Of a stretch of 64,000 nt of DNA, positions 16,765 through 25,734 are shown one piece after another. Origin of the DNA: Chitinophagaceae bacterium IBVUCB1 (lineage in GTDB: Bacteria; Bacteroidota; Bacteroidia; Chitinophagales; Chitinophagaceae); NCBI GenBank assembly GCA_002127285.1, contig NFUW01000001.1, forward strand, positions 12,057 through 76,056, given 5' to 3'. A program made the translations under genes and the position numbers. The number at the start of each line of letters is the position of its first letter. Position 1 is the stretch's first letter. The notes below the pieces were generated by a model that was not told where the DNA came from, ran no database searches, and was given only the letters and a program-made list of their open reading frames with translations.

Positions 16765-16797
16765 CAAATATGGGGGTGCGGAGCCCCGACAGTCAAA
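16765..16797 (-). promoter_or_regulatory. Promoter of the 183-residue secreted protein
   Basis: On the minus strand TTTG (16794-16797), 21 nt, then CATATTTG (16765-16772). The resulting transcript would start near 16758 and have a leader of about 60 nt with no G between 16764 and the start codon. Confidence 0.6.
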
Positions 16798-16829
16798 TTT
16801 TCGGGCTTTGTTAACGCCTGCTTTGCAAT

Positions 16830-17013
16830 CGGTTAACAAACGGTTAACAACTGAAAATCAATAAGTTAGGTTAAAAAGTGGTTAAAACCCGCATCTACGT
16901 AGTAATACGGATTTTTTGTACTAAAACAGTCATAATTATTTAATATTCCCTTAATAATTTTTATTTTTAAACTGATTATTCTAATTGTTAACGATTAATA
17001 TAGAAAAGCACGT
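16830..17013. other. Intergenic region with repeated GGTTAA motifs
   Basis: CGGTTAACAA occurs at about 16830 and again 11 nt later, followed by GGTTAAAAAG and GGTTAAAACC, all in 60 nt. The rest, up to the ATG at 17014, is AT-rich. No gene is visible. It separates two divergent genes for secreted proteins. Confidence 0.5.
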
Positions 17014-18504
17014 ATGAAAATTCGTTTACTAAGCACATTATTACTTGCTGGCAGCATAACGGCATTAGCTCAGCCCAAACTAATAAAAGACATCAATCCT
17101 TTAGGGGATTCCTATCCGGGTTGGGTAACGGGCTTTGGTAGCCGTGTTGCATTCTTTGCCGATAATGGTACTGACGGGTATGAACTATGGGCTTATGATA
17201 CTGCTGCAAATTTGCAGTATAATATTAACCCGGGTGCATCGTCAGGTACTTGGGCTACAAATCACATGAAAATGGCAGCATCGGGCAATTATTTATATTT
17301 CCCGGCAGATAATGGTACTACAGGCTTAGAATTGTATCGCTGGAATGGAAATAATGCACCTGAATTGGCTACAGACGTCAATAGTGGTGGTAGCAGCAAC
17401 GTAACTGAAGTGTACGCAAATGACGGCCGTATATATTTTACTGCCAATACACCAGCTAATGGTACAGAATTATGGTCGTACACTACAAATAGTGGCTACA
17501 CACAAAGGCTAACTGATATTGTAACAGGTTCAGGAAGTAGCAATCCTTATGGATACATTGCATTTAAAGATAAAATTTACTTTGGGGCTACAGCTACTAC
17601 AACAGGCGCAGAACTATACAGCTACAACCCAGTAAACAACACCGTTAGTATTGCTTTTGACATAAATACAGGCCTTGGCGGAAGCAGCCCTCAAGGCTTT
17701 ATGGTAGCAAATAACAAGCTCTATTTCTCAGCTTACACTCCTGCATTTGGCAGAGAATTGTATGTATTTGACGGCACAAACATTCAAAGGCTGACAAATA
17801 TAGATAACAGCGGTTTGGACGGTGTTGTAACAGTATCCCCGGGTCAAACACAGTTTATCTGGTACAACAATAAAATATATTTTGCCGGTGATGATGGTGT
17901 AAGCGGCTCTCATCTTTATGAATACAATCCTGGTAATGGTGTAGCTATGAAGGTATTTAATATCAACCCTGGTGGAGCAAGTAACCCGCAAAACTTCACG
18001 TATTATGCAGGTAAAATCTTTTTCAGTGCAGACGATGGCACACATGGAGAAGAATTGTGGATGTTTAATGGCAAAACCAGCCCAACAATGGTAGCAGACC
18101 TTGACACTACAGTAGGTTCATCTCCAATGAACATGCTCCGCTGGGGTACTAAGTTGTATTTCAGCGCATTTACATTACCAACTGGTAGTGAACTATATGT
18201 GCTAAGCGATTCCGCAGCATTAGGCATACAGCACATTTCATTTGATGCTGCTGTTACAGCATTCCCTAATCCTACAACAGGTGATGCAAACATAAAACTA
18301 ACACTGGGTAAAGACGCGCAGATTGCCTATACTATTACAGATATTAGCGGCAGGCTTATACAAAACGGAGCTGCAACTACTTATGCAAAAGGCGAGCATA
18401 TGATTAATATCAACCTGCAATCAGTACCTGCCGGTACATACATCTACAAGTTACAAGGCGCAGATGGCAATATGCTGGCTACAGGCAAAATACAGAAACA
18501 ATAA
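17014..18504 (+). CDS. ELWxxDGT-repeat secreted protein with T9SS sorting domain
   Basis: 496 residues. The signal peptide ends at ITALAQ. Eight repeats of about 50 residues follow, each with a pattern of two aromatic strand residues, an N/D-G-T turn, and G-x-E-L-W/Y (examples: YELWAYD, LELYRWNG, TELWSY, RELYVFDG, EELWMFNG). This is the ELWxxDGT repeat seen in Bacteroidota surface proteins, probably a beta-propeller. The last 80 residues (FPNPTTGDANIKLTLG, VPAGTYIYKLQG) are a T9SS type A domain. The next gene is a paralog with the same eight repeats. Binding partner unknown. Confidence 0.87.
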   Translation: MKIRLLSTLLLAGSITALAQPKLIKDINPLGDSYPGWVTGFGSRVAFFADNGTDGYELWAYDTAANLQYNINPGASSGTWATNHMKMAASGNYLYFPADNGTTGLELYRWNGNNAPELATDVNSGGSSNVTEVYANDGRIYFTANTPANGTELWSYTTNSGYTQRLTDIVTGSGSSNPYGYIAFKDKIYFGATATTTGAELYSYNPVNNTVSIAFDINTGLGGSSPQGFMVANNKLYFSAYTPAFGRELYVFDGTNIQRLTNIDNSGLDGVVTVSPGQTQFIWYNNKIYFAGDDGVSGSHLYEYNPGNGVAMKVFNINPGGASNPQNFTYYAGKIFFSADDGTHGEELWMFNGKTSPTMVADLDTTVGSSPMNMLRWGTKLYFSAFTLPTGSELYVLSDSAALGIQHISFDAAVTAFPNPTTGDANIKLTLGKDAQIAYTITDISGRLIQNGAATTYAKGEHMININLQSVPAGTYIYKLQGADGNMLATGKIQKQ

Positions 18505-18555
18505 CGGATACATCAATTAGCTAACCAAAACACAATAACATAAAACAACTTTATT

Positions 18556-20052
18556 ATGAAGCATAGCATACTAAGTATAGCATTGCTGGCAGGAATGGCG
18601 AATGCATTTGCGCAACCCATGCTGGTAAGAGACATCAACCCCGGCACTGCAAGCAGCACACCATCGCGCCTTGCAGCAATGGGTAAGAAATTGGTATTTT
18701 CTGCAAACGACGGCACCAATGGCTTCGAACTTTGGGTAAGAGACACAAGCGGTGCTAATCTAGCCTTCAACATCAATCCTGCATCTGCCAGCAGTATGTC
18801 TACTACTGCGAACAGAAGCATGGCAATGTCAGGCAAATTCATCTACTTCCCTGCCAACAATGGCACATCTGGTACGGAGTTGTATCGCTGGGATGGAACA
18901 AACCCACCGATGCTGGCAGCTGAAATTTGGTCAGGAACTAATAGTTCAGGCGTAGACGAAGTAATTAGCTACAAGGGCAAAATATATTTTGATGCAAATG
19001 ATGGTATTAATGGTGAAGAATTGTGGGTATATGACACCACATCTAACACTGCTACAAGGCTTACAGATGTAAACAATGCAGGTTCAAGCACCGTAAGTAG
19101 CATTACAGTTTATGATACACTGATTTATTTTACTGCTTTTAATAATACTGTAGGTACAGAACTTTACTCTTACAATCCGAATACAAACAGCACGATGCTG
19201 GTATCTGATATTGAAGCAGGCATAAGCAGTTCATCCCCTAACAACCTTACTGTAATCGCAGGTAAGTTGTATTTCACAGCGTTTACTACTGCTAACGGAC
19301 GCGAATTATATTCTTATAACGGCATGAATGTAATGCGTCTTACAGATATAGTTGTTGGTAGCAATAGCAGCATCAATAATACAAGTACAGGTGCTAAAAT
19401 AATAGCTGCCTTAGGCACTAAAATTTATTTTGCAGGTAATGATGGCACTAATTTCGGGCATCTATATGCGTACGACCCTGCCAATGGCAATACGGCATTG
19501 GTATACCGTACAAACCCAATTGGCAATAGCAATATCAACACGATATTTGCAGTAAAAAACAAACTGTATTTCGGTGCTGAAAACGGCGTAAACGGCAATG
19601 AGTTGTGGATGTACAATGGCACAGCTACTCCATCTATGATTGCGGATATTTACAGCGGCTCACTTAGCAGCAGCCCAACCGACTTCCTGCAAATGGATAA
19701 AACAATCTACTTCCGCGCTACAGACAGCGCAAATGGCACTGAACTTTTCAGCCTGATGGATAGCACACTGAGCATCAAAAACATAGCTTTTGCAGGTAAT
19801 GTAAATGTATATCCTAACCCAACTGCCGGTAATGTTAATATGGACATCACGCTGGAAAAAGCTGCTACGCTTAGTGTAACGGTAGCAGATATGGCTGGTC
19901 GTGTAGTGTATCAAAACAACAGCACTAACTATGCTGTCGGACGTAACAATGTAACAATACCAATGGCTAATGCAGCAGCAGGTGTATATATCTACAGCCT
20001 TAAAGATGAGCAAGGCCGTATGATGACTACGGGCAGGTTAGTAAAACAATAA
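18556..20052 (+). CDS. ELWxxDGT-repeat secreted protein with T9SS sorting domain (paralog)
   Basis: 498 residues with the same design as the gene before it: signal peptide ending NAFAQ, a first line PMLVRDINPGTASSTPS matching PKLIKDINPLGDSYPG, eight propeller-like repeats (FELWVRD, TELYRWDG, EELWVYD, TELYSYN, RELYSYNG, GHLYAYD, NELWMYNG, TELFSLMD), and a T9SS type A domain (YPNPTAGNVNMDITLE, AAGVYIYSLKDEQGR). The pair arose by tandem duplication followed by divergence. The gap is 51 nt and there is one terminator after this gene, so the two are probably co-transcribed. Confidence 0.87.
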   Translation: MKHSILSIALLAGMANAFAQPMLVRDINPGTASSTPSRLAAMGKKLVFSANDGTNGFELWVRDTSGANLAFNINPASASSMSTTANRSMAMSGKFIYFPANNGTSGTELYRWDGTNPPMLAAEIWSGTNSSGVDEVISYKGKIYFDANDGINGEELWVYDTTSNTATRLTDVNNAGSSTVSSITVYDTLIYFTAFNNTVGTELYSYNPNTNSTMLVSDIEAGISSSSPNNLTVIAGKLYFTAFTTANGRELYSYNGMNVMRLTDIVVGSNSSINNTSTGAKIIAALGTKIYFAGNDGTNFGHLYAYDPANGNTALVYRTNPIGNSNINTIFAVKNKLYFGAENGVNGNELWMYNGTATPSMIADIYSGSLSSSPTDFLQMDKTIYFRATDSANGTELFSLMDSTLSIKNIAFAGNVNVYPNPTAGNVNMDITLEKAATLSVTVADMAGRVVYQNNSTNYAVGRNNVTIPMANAAAGVYIYSLKDEQGRMMTTGRLVKQ

Positions 20053-20073
20053 TTAAATATTCTTCTTCATAAA

Positions 20074-20104
20074 AAATCCCGCTTGATAAAAGCGGGATTT
20101 TTTT
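20074..20104 (+). terminator. Terminator of the ELWxxDGT pair
   Basis: AAATCCCGCT (20074-20083) and AGCGGGATTT (20091-20100) followed by TTTT; the A-run on the left lets it also serve the minus-strand unit ending at 20116. Confidence 0.9.
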
Positions 20105-20115
20105 ATTGCATTATA

Positions 20116-20328
20116 CTAATTACTTCTTTTAGTTTTTTCAGGTCTATCTATTGGAGAGAACAAATAAATGATGGTCATTACTACGCTAAATACCAGTGCA
20201 TTTACCGTTTTATTAAAATCAATAACGTGGATAGGATTTTCTATAATAGCAAACTCAATGCAATGCGTAACATAGGCTACTAACAGGTAAATGAACAGGA
20301 TAAGTAAGAAATAGCGTAACGCTTTCAT
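20116..20328 (-). CDS. Small two-helix membrane protein downstream of the anti-sigma gene
   Basis: 70 residues with hydrophobic segments at about 5-25 (YFLLILFIYLLVAYVTHCI) and 42-58 (VNALVFSVVMTIIYLF), and a basic end (DRPEKTKRSN). ATG 20328 lies 12 nt after the anti-sigma stop, so it is probably the last gene of the sigma/anti-sigma unit. I do not recognise the family. It might take part in the same envelope response, but that rests on position only. Confidence 0.6.
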   Translation of the reverse strand: MKALRYFLLILFIYLLVAYVTHCIEFAIIENPIHVIDFNKTVNALVFSVVMTIIYLFSPIDRPEKTKRSN

Positions 20329-20340
20329 ATTACATACAGC

Positions 20341-21168
20341 TTATATCGCGCCAACTACACACACCTCTGTAGGTGTAGAGTTACCGCCTTCTTTCTCTAA
20401 GGATATGGCGAATGCCTGCCCTGCTTTTATCTGCATCGGCACTTTGAACATGGTGCCTGCATTAGCTACCAACTGATTATCTATTACACCCATGCTTACG
20501 GGCTTGCCATCTTGAATTACCCATAGCTGGTATTGCTTACCTTTTTCGGGCATGGGCATATTATGTATCGTCAGGTACGATTCTCCTGTTGTTTTGCTCC
20601 AGAACATCATACCCGTCATATCCTTGCCCTGCTGCACACTGCGCATTACTACCGTTTTCATAGCGGTATCTGCCAGCATATCCCTGCCTTTTTTGTATTC
20701 TGCCAGCATTACTTTTTGCGATACTTTCAGCGAATCCATCTGCGATGACAGGGCGGCAATTTCTTCTTTGCTCTTATTGCGCTGCGATAATAGCATAAAG
20801 TTGGTGAGCACACTTACCACAACGGCTGCCCATACAGCCGCACGTTGCCATACTGAGCGCTGCGCAGGTGGCGCAAACTCTACCACTTTGGGTTGAGGCT
20901 TAGGTTGCGGTTCGGGGCTTGCTTGTGGTGCACCTTGCTGCTGTATGGCATTCCATATCTGCTGCTGCATGTGTGCAGGTGGCTGCTCGGCATTGGCTTC
21001 GGCAAAAGACTGCATGGCAGCCTCTATGGCTGCTACCTCTTTGGCCAATTCAGGATACATCACCATATCGGCCTCTACTGCGGCACGCTCACTGTCTGTG
21101 AGTGCGCCGAGTACATAGGCTTCCAAGATGCCCGATTCTATGTATTCCTTTATATTCACTTTACTCAA
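20341..21168 (-). CDS. Anti-sigma factor, RskA type
   Basis: 275 residues. The N-terminal part (EYIESGILEAYVLGALTDSER, about 8-28) is the cytoplasmic sigma-binding domain, without zinc ligands. A Pro/Gln-rich linker follows, then one membrane helix (AAVWAAVVVSVLTNFMLL, about 108-126), a short coiled coil (NKSKEEIAALSSQMDSLKVSQ), and a C-terminal RskA domain (GKQYQLWVIQDGKPVSMGVI) in the periplasm. The gene overlaps the sigma gene stop by 4 nt. The long frame opens with TTG (21168); a GTG at 21159 giving MNIKEYIESG matches the family start better. It holds the ECF sigma factor inactive until an envelope signal. Confidence 0.83.
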   Translation of the reverse strand: MSKVNIKEYIESGILEAYVLGALTDSERAAVEADMVMYPELAKEVAAIEAAMQSFAEANAEQPPAHMQQQIWNAIQQQGAPQASPEPQPKPQPKVVEFAPPAQRSVWQRAAVWAAVVVSVLTNFMLLSQRNKSKEEIAALSSQMDSLKVSQKVMLAEYKKGRDMLADTAMKTVVMRSVQQGKDMTGMMFWSKTTGESYLTIHNMPMPEKGKQYQLWVIQDGKPVSMGVIDNQLVANAGTMFKVPMQIKAGQAFAISLEKEGGNSTPTEVCVVGAI

Positions 21169-21716
21169 TTACTATTATAATATGTCCGCAATGCCTGCAT
21201 CGCTGCGCGCATACGGGTTTTTACCGTTCCCAACGGTATATCCAGCGTTTTGGCAATCTCATCTAATGTAAAACCTTTAAAGTAAGCCAGACTGACAATG
21301 GTCTGCTGTTCGGGCTTCAAGCCCCCCACTGCTTCCTTCAATCCGATAGTATCCGTTTGCTGCTCCGTTTTCATTCCGCTCTGCACATTATATACGGCAT
21401 CTTCACCCGTGTGGATTTTCGATTTCATAATCTCCCCCTTCGATCGTAACTTATCTATCGCTGCATTGCGGGCTATGTTTATCATCCACGTATATATCCT
21501 GCCCTTCTCCGTATTGTATTGCGCTATATTATTCCAAATCTTTACAAACACATCCTGCAATACATCTTGTGCCGTTTGTTCGTCTGTTATTACTTTACGT
21601 ATCACACCATACAGCACCCCTGCATAGTTTTTATACAGGTAGCTGAAAGCATGCTGACTTTGCTGCCTTAGCAGTATTACCAGTTCTTCTTCGCTATATG
21701 ATAGTACGGGTGCCAA
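21165..21716 (-). CDS. RNA polymerase ECF sigma factor, SigK-like
   Basis: 183 residues. Region 2 spans about 20-90 (FSYLYKNYAGVLYGVIRKV, then DVLQDVFVKIWNNI with the -10 recognition segment). Region 4 is at about 130-178 (PEQQTIVSLAYFKGFTLDEIA, PLGTVKTRMRAAMQALR). It directs RNA polymerase to a small regulon; its partner is the RskA-type protein encoded directly downstream. The frame has no ATG at its beginning: the first usable codon is TTG at 21716, 25 nt after def. The regulon cannot be read from this window. Confidence 0.88.
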   Translation of the reverse strand: MAPVLSYSEEELVILLRQQSQHAFSYLYKNYAGVLYGVIRKVITDEQTAQDVLQDVFVKIWNNIAQYNTEKGRIYTWMINIARNAAIDKLRSKGEIMKSKIHTGEDAVYNVQSGMKTEQQTDTIGLKEAVGGLKPEQQTIVSLAYFKGFTLDEIAKTLDIPLGTVKTRMRAAMQALRTYYNSN

Positions 21717-21741
21717 ATCAGTTTCGTTACTAAAGTATATT

Positions 21742-22320
21742 TTATTTGCTAAACACCATCCGGTAGTCGGTCTTTATTTTTCCGTTACTGATGTCGTCCA
21801 GTCTTTTCTTTATCAACCTGCGCTTCAGCATAGGCAGATAGTCTATAAACAGTTTTCCGTCTATATGGTCGTACTCGTGTTGTATAACACGCGCAGTGAT
21901 GCCTTCAAATACCTCTTCGTGCTCCGCAAAATTTTCGTCCATGTAGCGCAGCTTCACTTTAGGTTGGCGCAGCACGTCTTCCCTTACTTTTGGTATACTG
22001 AGGCAACCCTCATTGTATGCCCATGGCTCGCCGCTCTCATCCACCTTATGCGCATTGATGAACACTCGTTTGATAGGTTTTTCGTTGGGGTAGTCTTTTT
22101 TATCTTCTTCGTCAAAGTTTTCAACTATCTGCACGGTATCTACCACAAACAAGCGTATGGGGCGGTTGATTTGCGGAGCAGCCAAGCCAACACCATTGGT
22201 ATGGTACATGCTTTCCCACATATCGGCTATCAGTTTTTTCAGTTCAGGGTATTCGGGGGATATATCTTCACACAATTTTCTCAATACAGGATGCCCGTAG
22301 GCAACAATCGGTAAAACCAT
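21742..22320 (-). CDS. def: Peptide deformylase
   Basis: 192 residues. It removes the N-formyl group from new proteins with a metal-bound water. All three motifs are present: GVGLAAPQI (about 44-52), EGCLSIP (about 110-116, metal Cys) and QHEYDHIDG (about 151-159, two metal His and the catalytic Glu). An insertion between the first two motifs (ENFDEEDKKDYPNEKP) is common in the Bacteroidota enzymes. Co-directional with ruvX (35-nt gap) and dnaG upstream. Confidence 0.95.
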   Translation of the reverse strand: MVLPIVAYGHPVLRKLCEDISPEYPELKKLIADMWESMYHTNGVGLAAPQINRPIRLFVVDTVQIVENFDEEDKKDYPNEKPIKRVFINAHKVDESGEPWAYNEGCLSIPKVREDVLRQPKVKLRYMDENFAEHEEVFEGITARVIQHEYDHIDGKLFIDYLPMLKRRLIKKRLDDISNGKIKTDYRMVFSK

Positions 22321-22355
22321 TTTATTCTTTATTATATAATCCGCAAAAGTACGAA

Positions 22356-22769
22356 TTAGCCACGGCTTTCAAGATACTCTCGTAAAATGATGACTGCGGC
22401 GATACTATCTACGAGTTCTTTCCGTTCGCGGATTTTCTTTTTCAGCCCCATTTCCGCTATTGCCTGCGATGCCATCTTAGAGGTCATGCGTTCGTCCCAT
22501 GTTTCTATGGGCATATCGGGAAATACATTTTTAAACTTACCAATGAATTTTTCTACCAATGGTGTGGCATCAGTAGGGCTATCGTCAAAGTTCAGCGGGT
22601 AGCCTATTACTATTTTATCTACAGGCTCTGCGGCAATGTATTTTTTCAGCCAGCCAATCAGTTCATTGCTATCTATGGTATCAACTGCGGTAGCTATTAT
22701 TCGCAAGGGGTCGGTAGCGGCTACGCCTGTACGCTTTTTGCCATAGTCGAGTGCCAGTATTCTGCCCAT
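22356..22769 (-). CDS. ruvX: Holliday junction resolvase-like protein RuvX (YqgF)
   Basis: 137 residues, the normal length. The RNase H-like fold is shown by RILALDYGKKRTGVAATDP (first catalytic Asp), IVIGYPLNFDDSPT and a C-terminal ELVDSIAAVIILREYLE with the last acidic residue. In other bacteria YqgF/RuvX works in 16S pre-rRNA 5' end processing, and resolvase activity has also been proposed. Its ATG lies 3 nt after the dnaG stop, so the two are co-transcribed. Confidence 0.92.
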   Translation of the reverse strand: MGRILALDYGKKRTGVAATDPLRIIATAVDTIDSNELIGWLKKYIAAEPVDKIVIGYPLNFDDSPTDATPLVEKFIGKFKNVFPDMPIETWDERMTSKMASQAIAEMGLKKKIRERKELVDSIAAVIILREYLESRG

Positions 22770-22772
22770 AGC

Positions 22773-24734
22773 TTATGGTTGGTTCTTCCAGAGTTTTAGT
22801 ATTACGGTTCCCATCTTCTTTACTATCTCTGCCTCTGTTCGTTTCAGTTCCAGTTGCTTTTTCACCAATGCCATCACACGGGGTTGCTCGGTTTCTATAG
22901 CCAGCCTGTTGAGCAACTGCGCCTGCATCATCTTCAGGTTCTTCAATTCAAAATATGCCAGCGAGCTTTCAACCTCGTTCAGGTAGTTCATATCGCCGTT
23001 CAGCGTTTCTATACCATATATATCTTTCCAGTTGTGGCTGATGTCGCCGCGTATATACAATACGCTCGATATGATTTCCAACACATCTCTGCCTGTGTTA
23101 TTTACAATATACTGTACATCGGGCGGTGTGCCATGTTCTGCATTGTACTTGTAATAATCGTCGTATATCCTGCGCACCAGTTCATTTTCTATCAGGTCGG
23201 GGTCCACATCTTTATATACTTTCTCCGCTACATTTTTATAACCAGCCATTGTTTTGCCCCCATGCTCTATCAGCACACGCACCAGCTCCCATTCCTGCTG
23301 CACATTGGGCTTTACTTTCGATACATAGTCAGTCAGTTCCGTTTCTACGGTTACCTGTTCAGGATCAACAGTTGGTGTGGCGGCTGCTTTATCACGCTCT
23401 TGCTGCCTGCGGTCATTCTCTACCCTATCGCGTATGTATTTGTTTACAAGGTTTACAAGTTTTGTTTCGTCGACCTGCAAACGCCTTGCTGCCTCTCGTA
23501 TATAATAATCTTGCAGCGCAAAGTCTTCTGCTTTGTTGATGCGGGCAACACTCTCTGCAATCTCATTCACCAGTTTCGATTTCCGCACGGGATCGTCGCC
23601 TACATCTTTCATCCCCACATCCATACGGAAGTTGATGATGTCTTGCTTGTGTTCTTTCACATATTCGCGAAAGCCCAACTCTCCATTCTTCTGTATAAAA
23701 CTATCGGGGTCTTCACCCTCTGGCAGCAATACCAGCTTCACGTTGAAGCTTTGCGACAGTGCCATATCCAGTCCGCGCAGCGCGGCTTTTACACCAGCCG
23801 CATCGCCATCGTATAGTATCGTCAGGTTGTGCGTCAGTTGTCCTATCAGTCGTAGCTGCCCCTCTGTAAGCGATGTGCCGCTGCTCGCCACTACATTCTC
23901 AACACCACCCTGATGCAGCGATATAACATCGGTATAACCCTCTACCAAAAAACACTCGTCTTGCTTGCTAATGGCCGTACGGCTTTGGTACATGCCATAC
24001 AGCACACGGCTCTTGTTATAGAGTTCGTTCTCTGGTGTGTTGATGTACTTAGGTGCACGGTCGTTTGTCTTCAGTATGCGCGCGCCAAAGCCCAGCACCC
24101 GCCCCGTCATACTTTGGATGGGGAATATTACCCTGCCGCGATATACATCGTAATAGCCTCGCCCGCTGTTTTTTACAAGCCCTGCTTTTTCAAGCAGGTC
24201 GGCACTATGCCCTTTTTTGATGGCTTCGCTATAAAACGCTTCGCCACTTTCTGGGTTGTACCCCAGCCTGAATTTCTCTATCGTTTCTTTTGAAAAACCT
24301 CTTTGCTTGAAATAGCTGCCACCTACCACCTGCCCCTCGTCCGTATTCAGCAGGGTTTCGCTGAAATATTGGGCGGCATATTCGTTGAGGATGCGCAGTG
24401 CTTCCTCTGCCAGTTGTTGTTGTTGCTGCTCGGGTGTGCGCTCGGTTTCTTCCAGCTTAATTTTGTAATAATCTGCCAACCAACGGATGGCTTCGGGGTA
24501 GGTCAGTTTTTCATGCTCTTGTACAAAACTCACCACATTGCCACCCTTGCCGCAGCCAAAACATTTATACAAACCTTTTGCCCCCGACACGGTAAATGAT
24601 GGTGTTTTCTCGTTATGGAAAGGGCAGTTGGCAATATAATTCACCCCGCGCTTCTTTAAACGCAGAAACTGGCCAATGACTTCTACCACATCGGCGCGGT
24701 TCATTACTTCCTGTATAGAGGCAGGGGAAATCAT
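22773..24734 (-). CDS. dnaG: DNA primase
   Basis: 653 residues, slightly longer than typical DnaG. A CHC2 zinc-binding domain is at about 36-64 (CPFHNEKTPSF and CFGCGKGG, ligands Cys-His-Cys-Cys). The catalytic core has ARILKTNDRAPKYINTPE and NKSRVLYGM. The TOPRIM domain follows (FLVEGYTDVISLHQGG at about 263, ILYDGDAAGVKAALR at about 308, LPEGEDPDSFIQ). The C-terminal 200 residues form the helicase-binding region. It makes RNA primers at the replication fork. First gene of the dnaG-ruvX-def group. Confidence 0.95.
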   Translation of the reverse strand: MISPASIQEVMNRADVVEVIGQFLRLKKRGVNYIANCPFHNEKTPSFTVSGAKGLYKCFGCGKGGNVVSFVQEHEKLTYPEAIRWLADYYKIKLEETERTPEQQQQQLAEEALRILNEYAAQYFSETLLNTDEGQVVGGSYFKQRGFSKETIEKFRLGYNPESGEAFYSEAIKKGHSADLLEKAGLVKNSGRGYYDVYRGRVIFPIQSMTGRVLGFGARILKTNDRAPKYINTPENELYNKSRVLYGMYQSRTAISKQDECFLVEGYTDVISLHQGGVENVVASSGTSLTEGQLRLIGQLTHNLTILYDGDAAGVKAALRGLDMALSQSFNVKLVLLPEGEDPDSFIQKNGELGFREYVKEHKQDIINFRMDVGMKDVGDDPVRKSKLVNEIAESVARINKAEDFALQDYYIREAARRLQVDETKLVNLVNKYIRDRVENDRRQQERDKAAATPTVDPEQVTVETELTDYVSKVKPNVQQEWELVRVLIEHGGKTMAGYKNVAEKVYKDVDPDLIENELVRRIYDDYYKYNAEHGTPPDVQYIVNNTGRDVLEIISSVLYIRGDISHNWKDIYGIETLNGDMNYLNEVESSLAYFELKNLKMMQAQLLNRLAIETEQPRVMALVKKQLELKRTEAEIVKKMGTVILKLWKNQP

Positions 24735-24755
24735 GCTGCTAAGTTAGTTAAAAAC

Positions 24756-24823
24756 TACCCCCTAACCCCCTAAATGGGGAAAGTAAGATATTAATTAGCC
24801 CCCCTTTAGGGGGTTAGGGGGTA
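24756..24823. repeat. Inverted pair of CCCCCTAA-type intergenic palindromes
   Basis: TACCCCCTAACCCCCTAAAT at 24756-24775, continuing as GGGGAAAGT, faces its inverted copy at 24797-24823 (CCCCCCTTTAGGGGGTTAG...). It fills almost the whole gap between dnaG and the next minus-strand gene and could fold into a long hairpin. Confidence 0.75.
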
Positions 24824-25734
24824 TACCTGATATTCGTTACAAACTTCACCCTTTCCCTCTTTTTGGTAAAGACATGCCAGTTGCCATCGTATTCTATATA
24901 CGATGGCACCATCTTGCCGTGGGCATGCGTCATGCGCACTTTCATGCGCACATCAAAATCGTACACACCTGCACGGTAAGACAAGGAATAATCTCTTGCT
25001 ACAATGCTGTAGTCCGATTTTCGAAACCATGTTGTCAAGTTATCGTACACCACCTCTTTTTCATATCCCTTTTTTGGTATGGCACTGAATACATAACAAT
25101 CCTCGCCATCATGTTCCTGCGATGATAGTTTGAAATCGTACATCTTTGCTATTTCGGGTTCAAAGATGGCACTCTTATCGCCCATCAACGGCACGCCTGT
25201 TACCCTGCTGCCGGGGTTGAACATCAGTTGCTTTAGTTTATAACTATTACTCTCATTTTTATTATTACCCACTTTGCGGATGCCGCCAGTTACATAATCA
25301 TCCTCTCCGCATTTTTTGCCTTGGGTAAAGAACAGGTAAGCGTACAACTCAGCGGTATAATAATTGTATTGCCGTTTGCGGTTGTAAAAATCGCCAGTCG
25401 TTTTTTCTTCCAGTACCTGCATAGTGCGACAGCCGTTGGAATACAACTGTTTTGTTTTGCTGTAGAGCGATGCCTGCACACCGCCCTTGTTGTTATACAC
25501 CCGTACGTCGTTGGTGGCGTACCATGTAAGCACATGCAGGCTGCGGAATGCTTTGTAGAATGTCGTGTCTGTCTTTACCCTTTTGATGAAGCCTTGTACA
25601 TCCCAACCCTTGCGTACAGCTTTTATCACCACATCATCCATCTTTATTGGCAGTTTGAAGATGCTGGTATCTTTCGTCTGCGCTATAGACATACAAGCTG
25701 TAAGTACCAATATCGCAATGATGATGCTACGCAT
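24814..25734 (-). CDS. Exported protein of unknown function
   Basis: 306 residues with a signal peptide (MRSIIIAILVLTACMSIAQ). The C at residue 14 is not followed by a small-residue lipobox pattern typical of a lipoprotein end, so normal cleavage after IAQ is more likely. The mature part is basic, rich in Tyr and Lys, with strand-like segments (EDCYVFSAIPKKGYEKEVVYD, TTWFRKSDYSIVARDYSLSY, VRMKVRMTHAHGKMVPSYIEY). This series of strands recalls LolA-like outer-membrane lipid-carrier folds found in several Bacteroidota families, but I cannot assign it. It overlaps the ispD end by 8 nt. Confidence 0.6.
   Translation of the reverse strand: MRSIIIAILVLTACMSIAQTKDTSIFKLPIKMDDVVIKAVRKGWDVQGFIKRVKTDTTFYKAFRSLHVLTWYATNDVRVYNNKGGVQASLYSKTKQLYSNGCRTMQVLEEKTTGDFYNRKRQYNYYTAELYAYLFFTQGKKCGEDDYVTGGIRKVGNNKNESNSYKLKQLMFNPGSRVTGVPLMGDKSAIFEPEIAKMYDFKLSSQEHDGEDCYVFSAIPKKGYEKEVVYDNLTTWFRKSDYSIVARDYSLSYRAGVYDFDVRMKVRMTHAHGKMVPSYIEYDGNWHVFTKKRERVKFVTNIRYTP

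Noticed and set aside
22854-23816. 320-residue open frame on the plus strand
   Set aside because: It is antisense to dnaG, whose zinc and TOPRIM motifs are intact; composition is Tyr/Phe/Cys-rich without domains.
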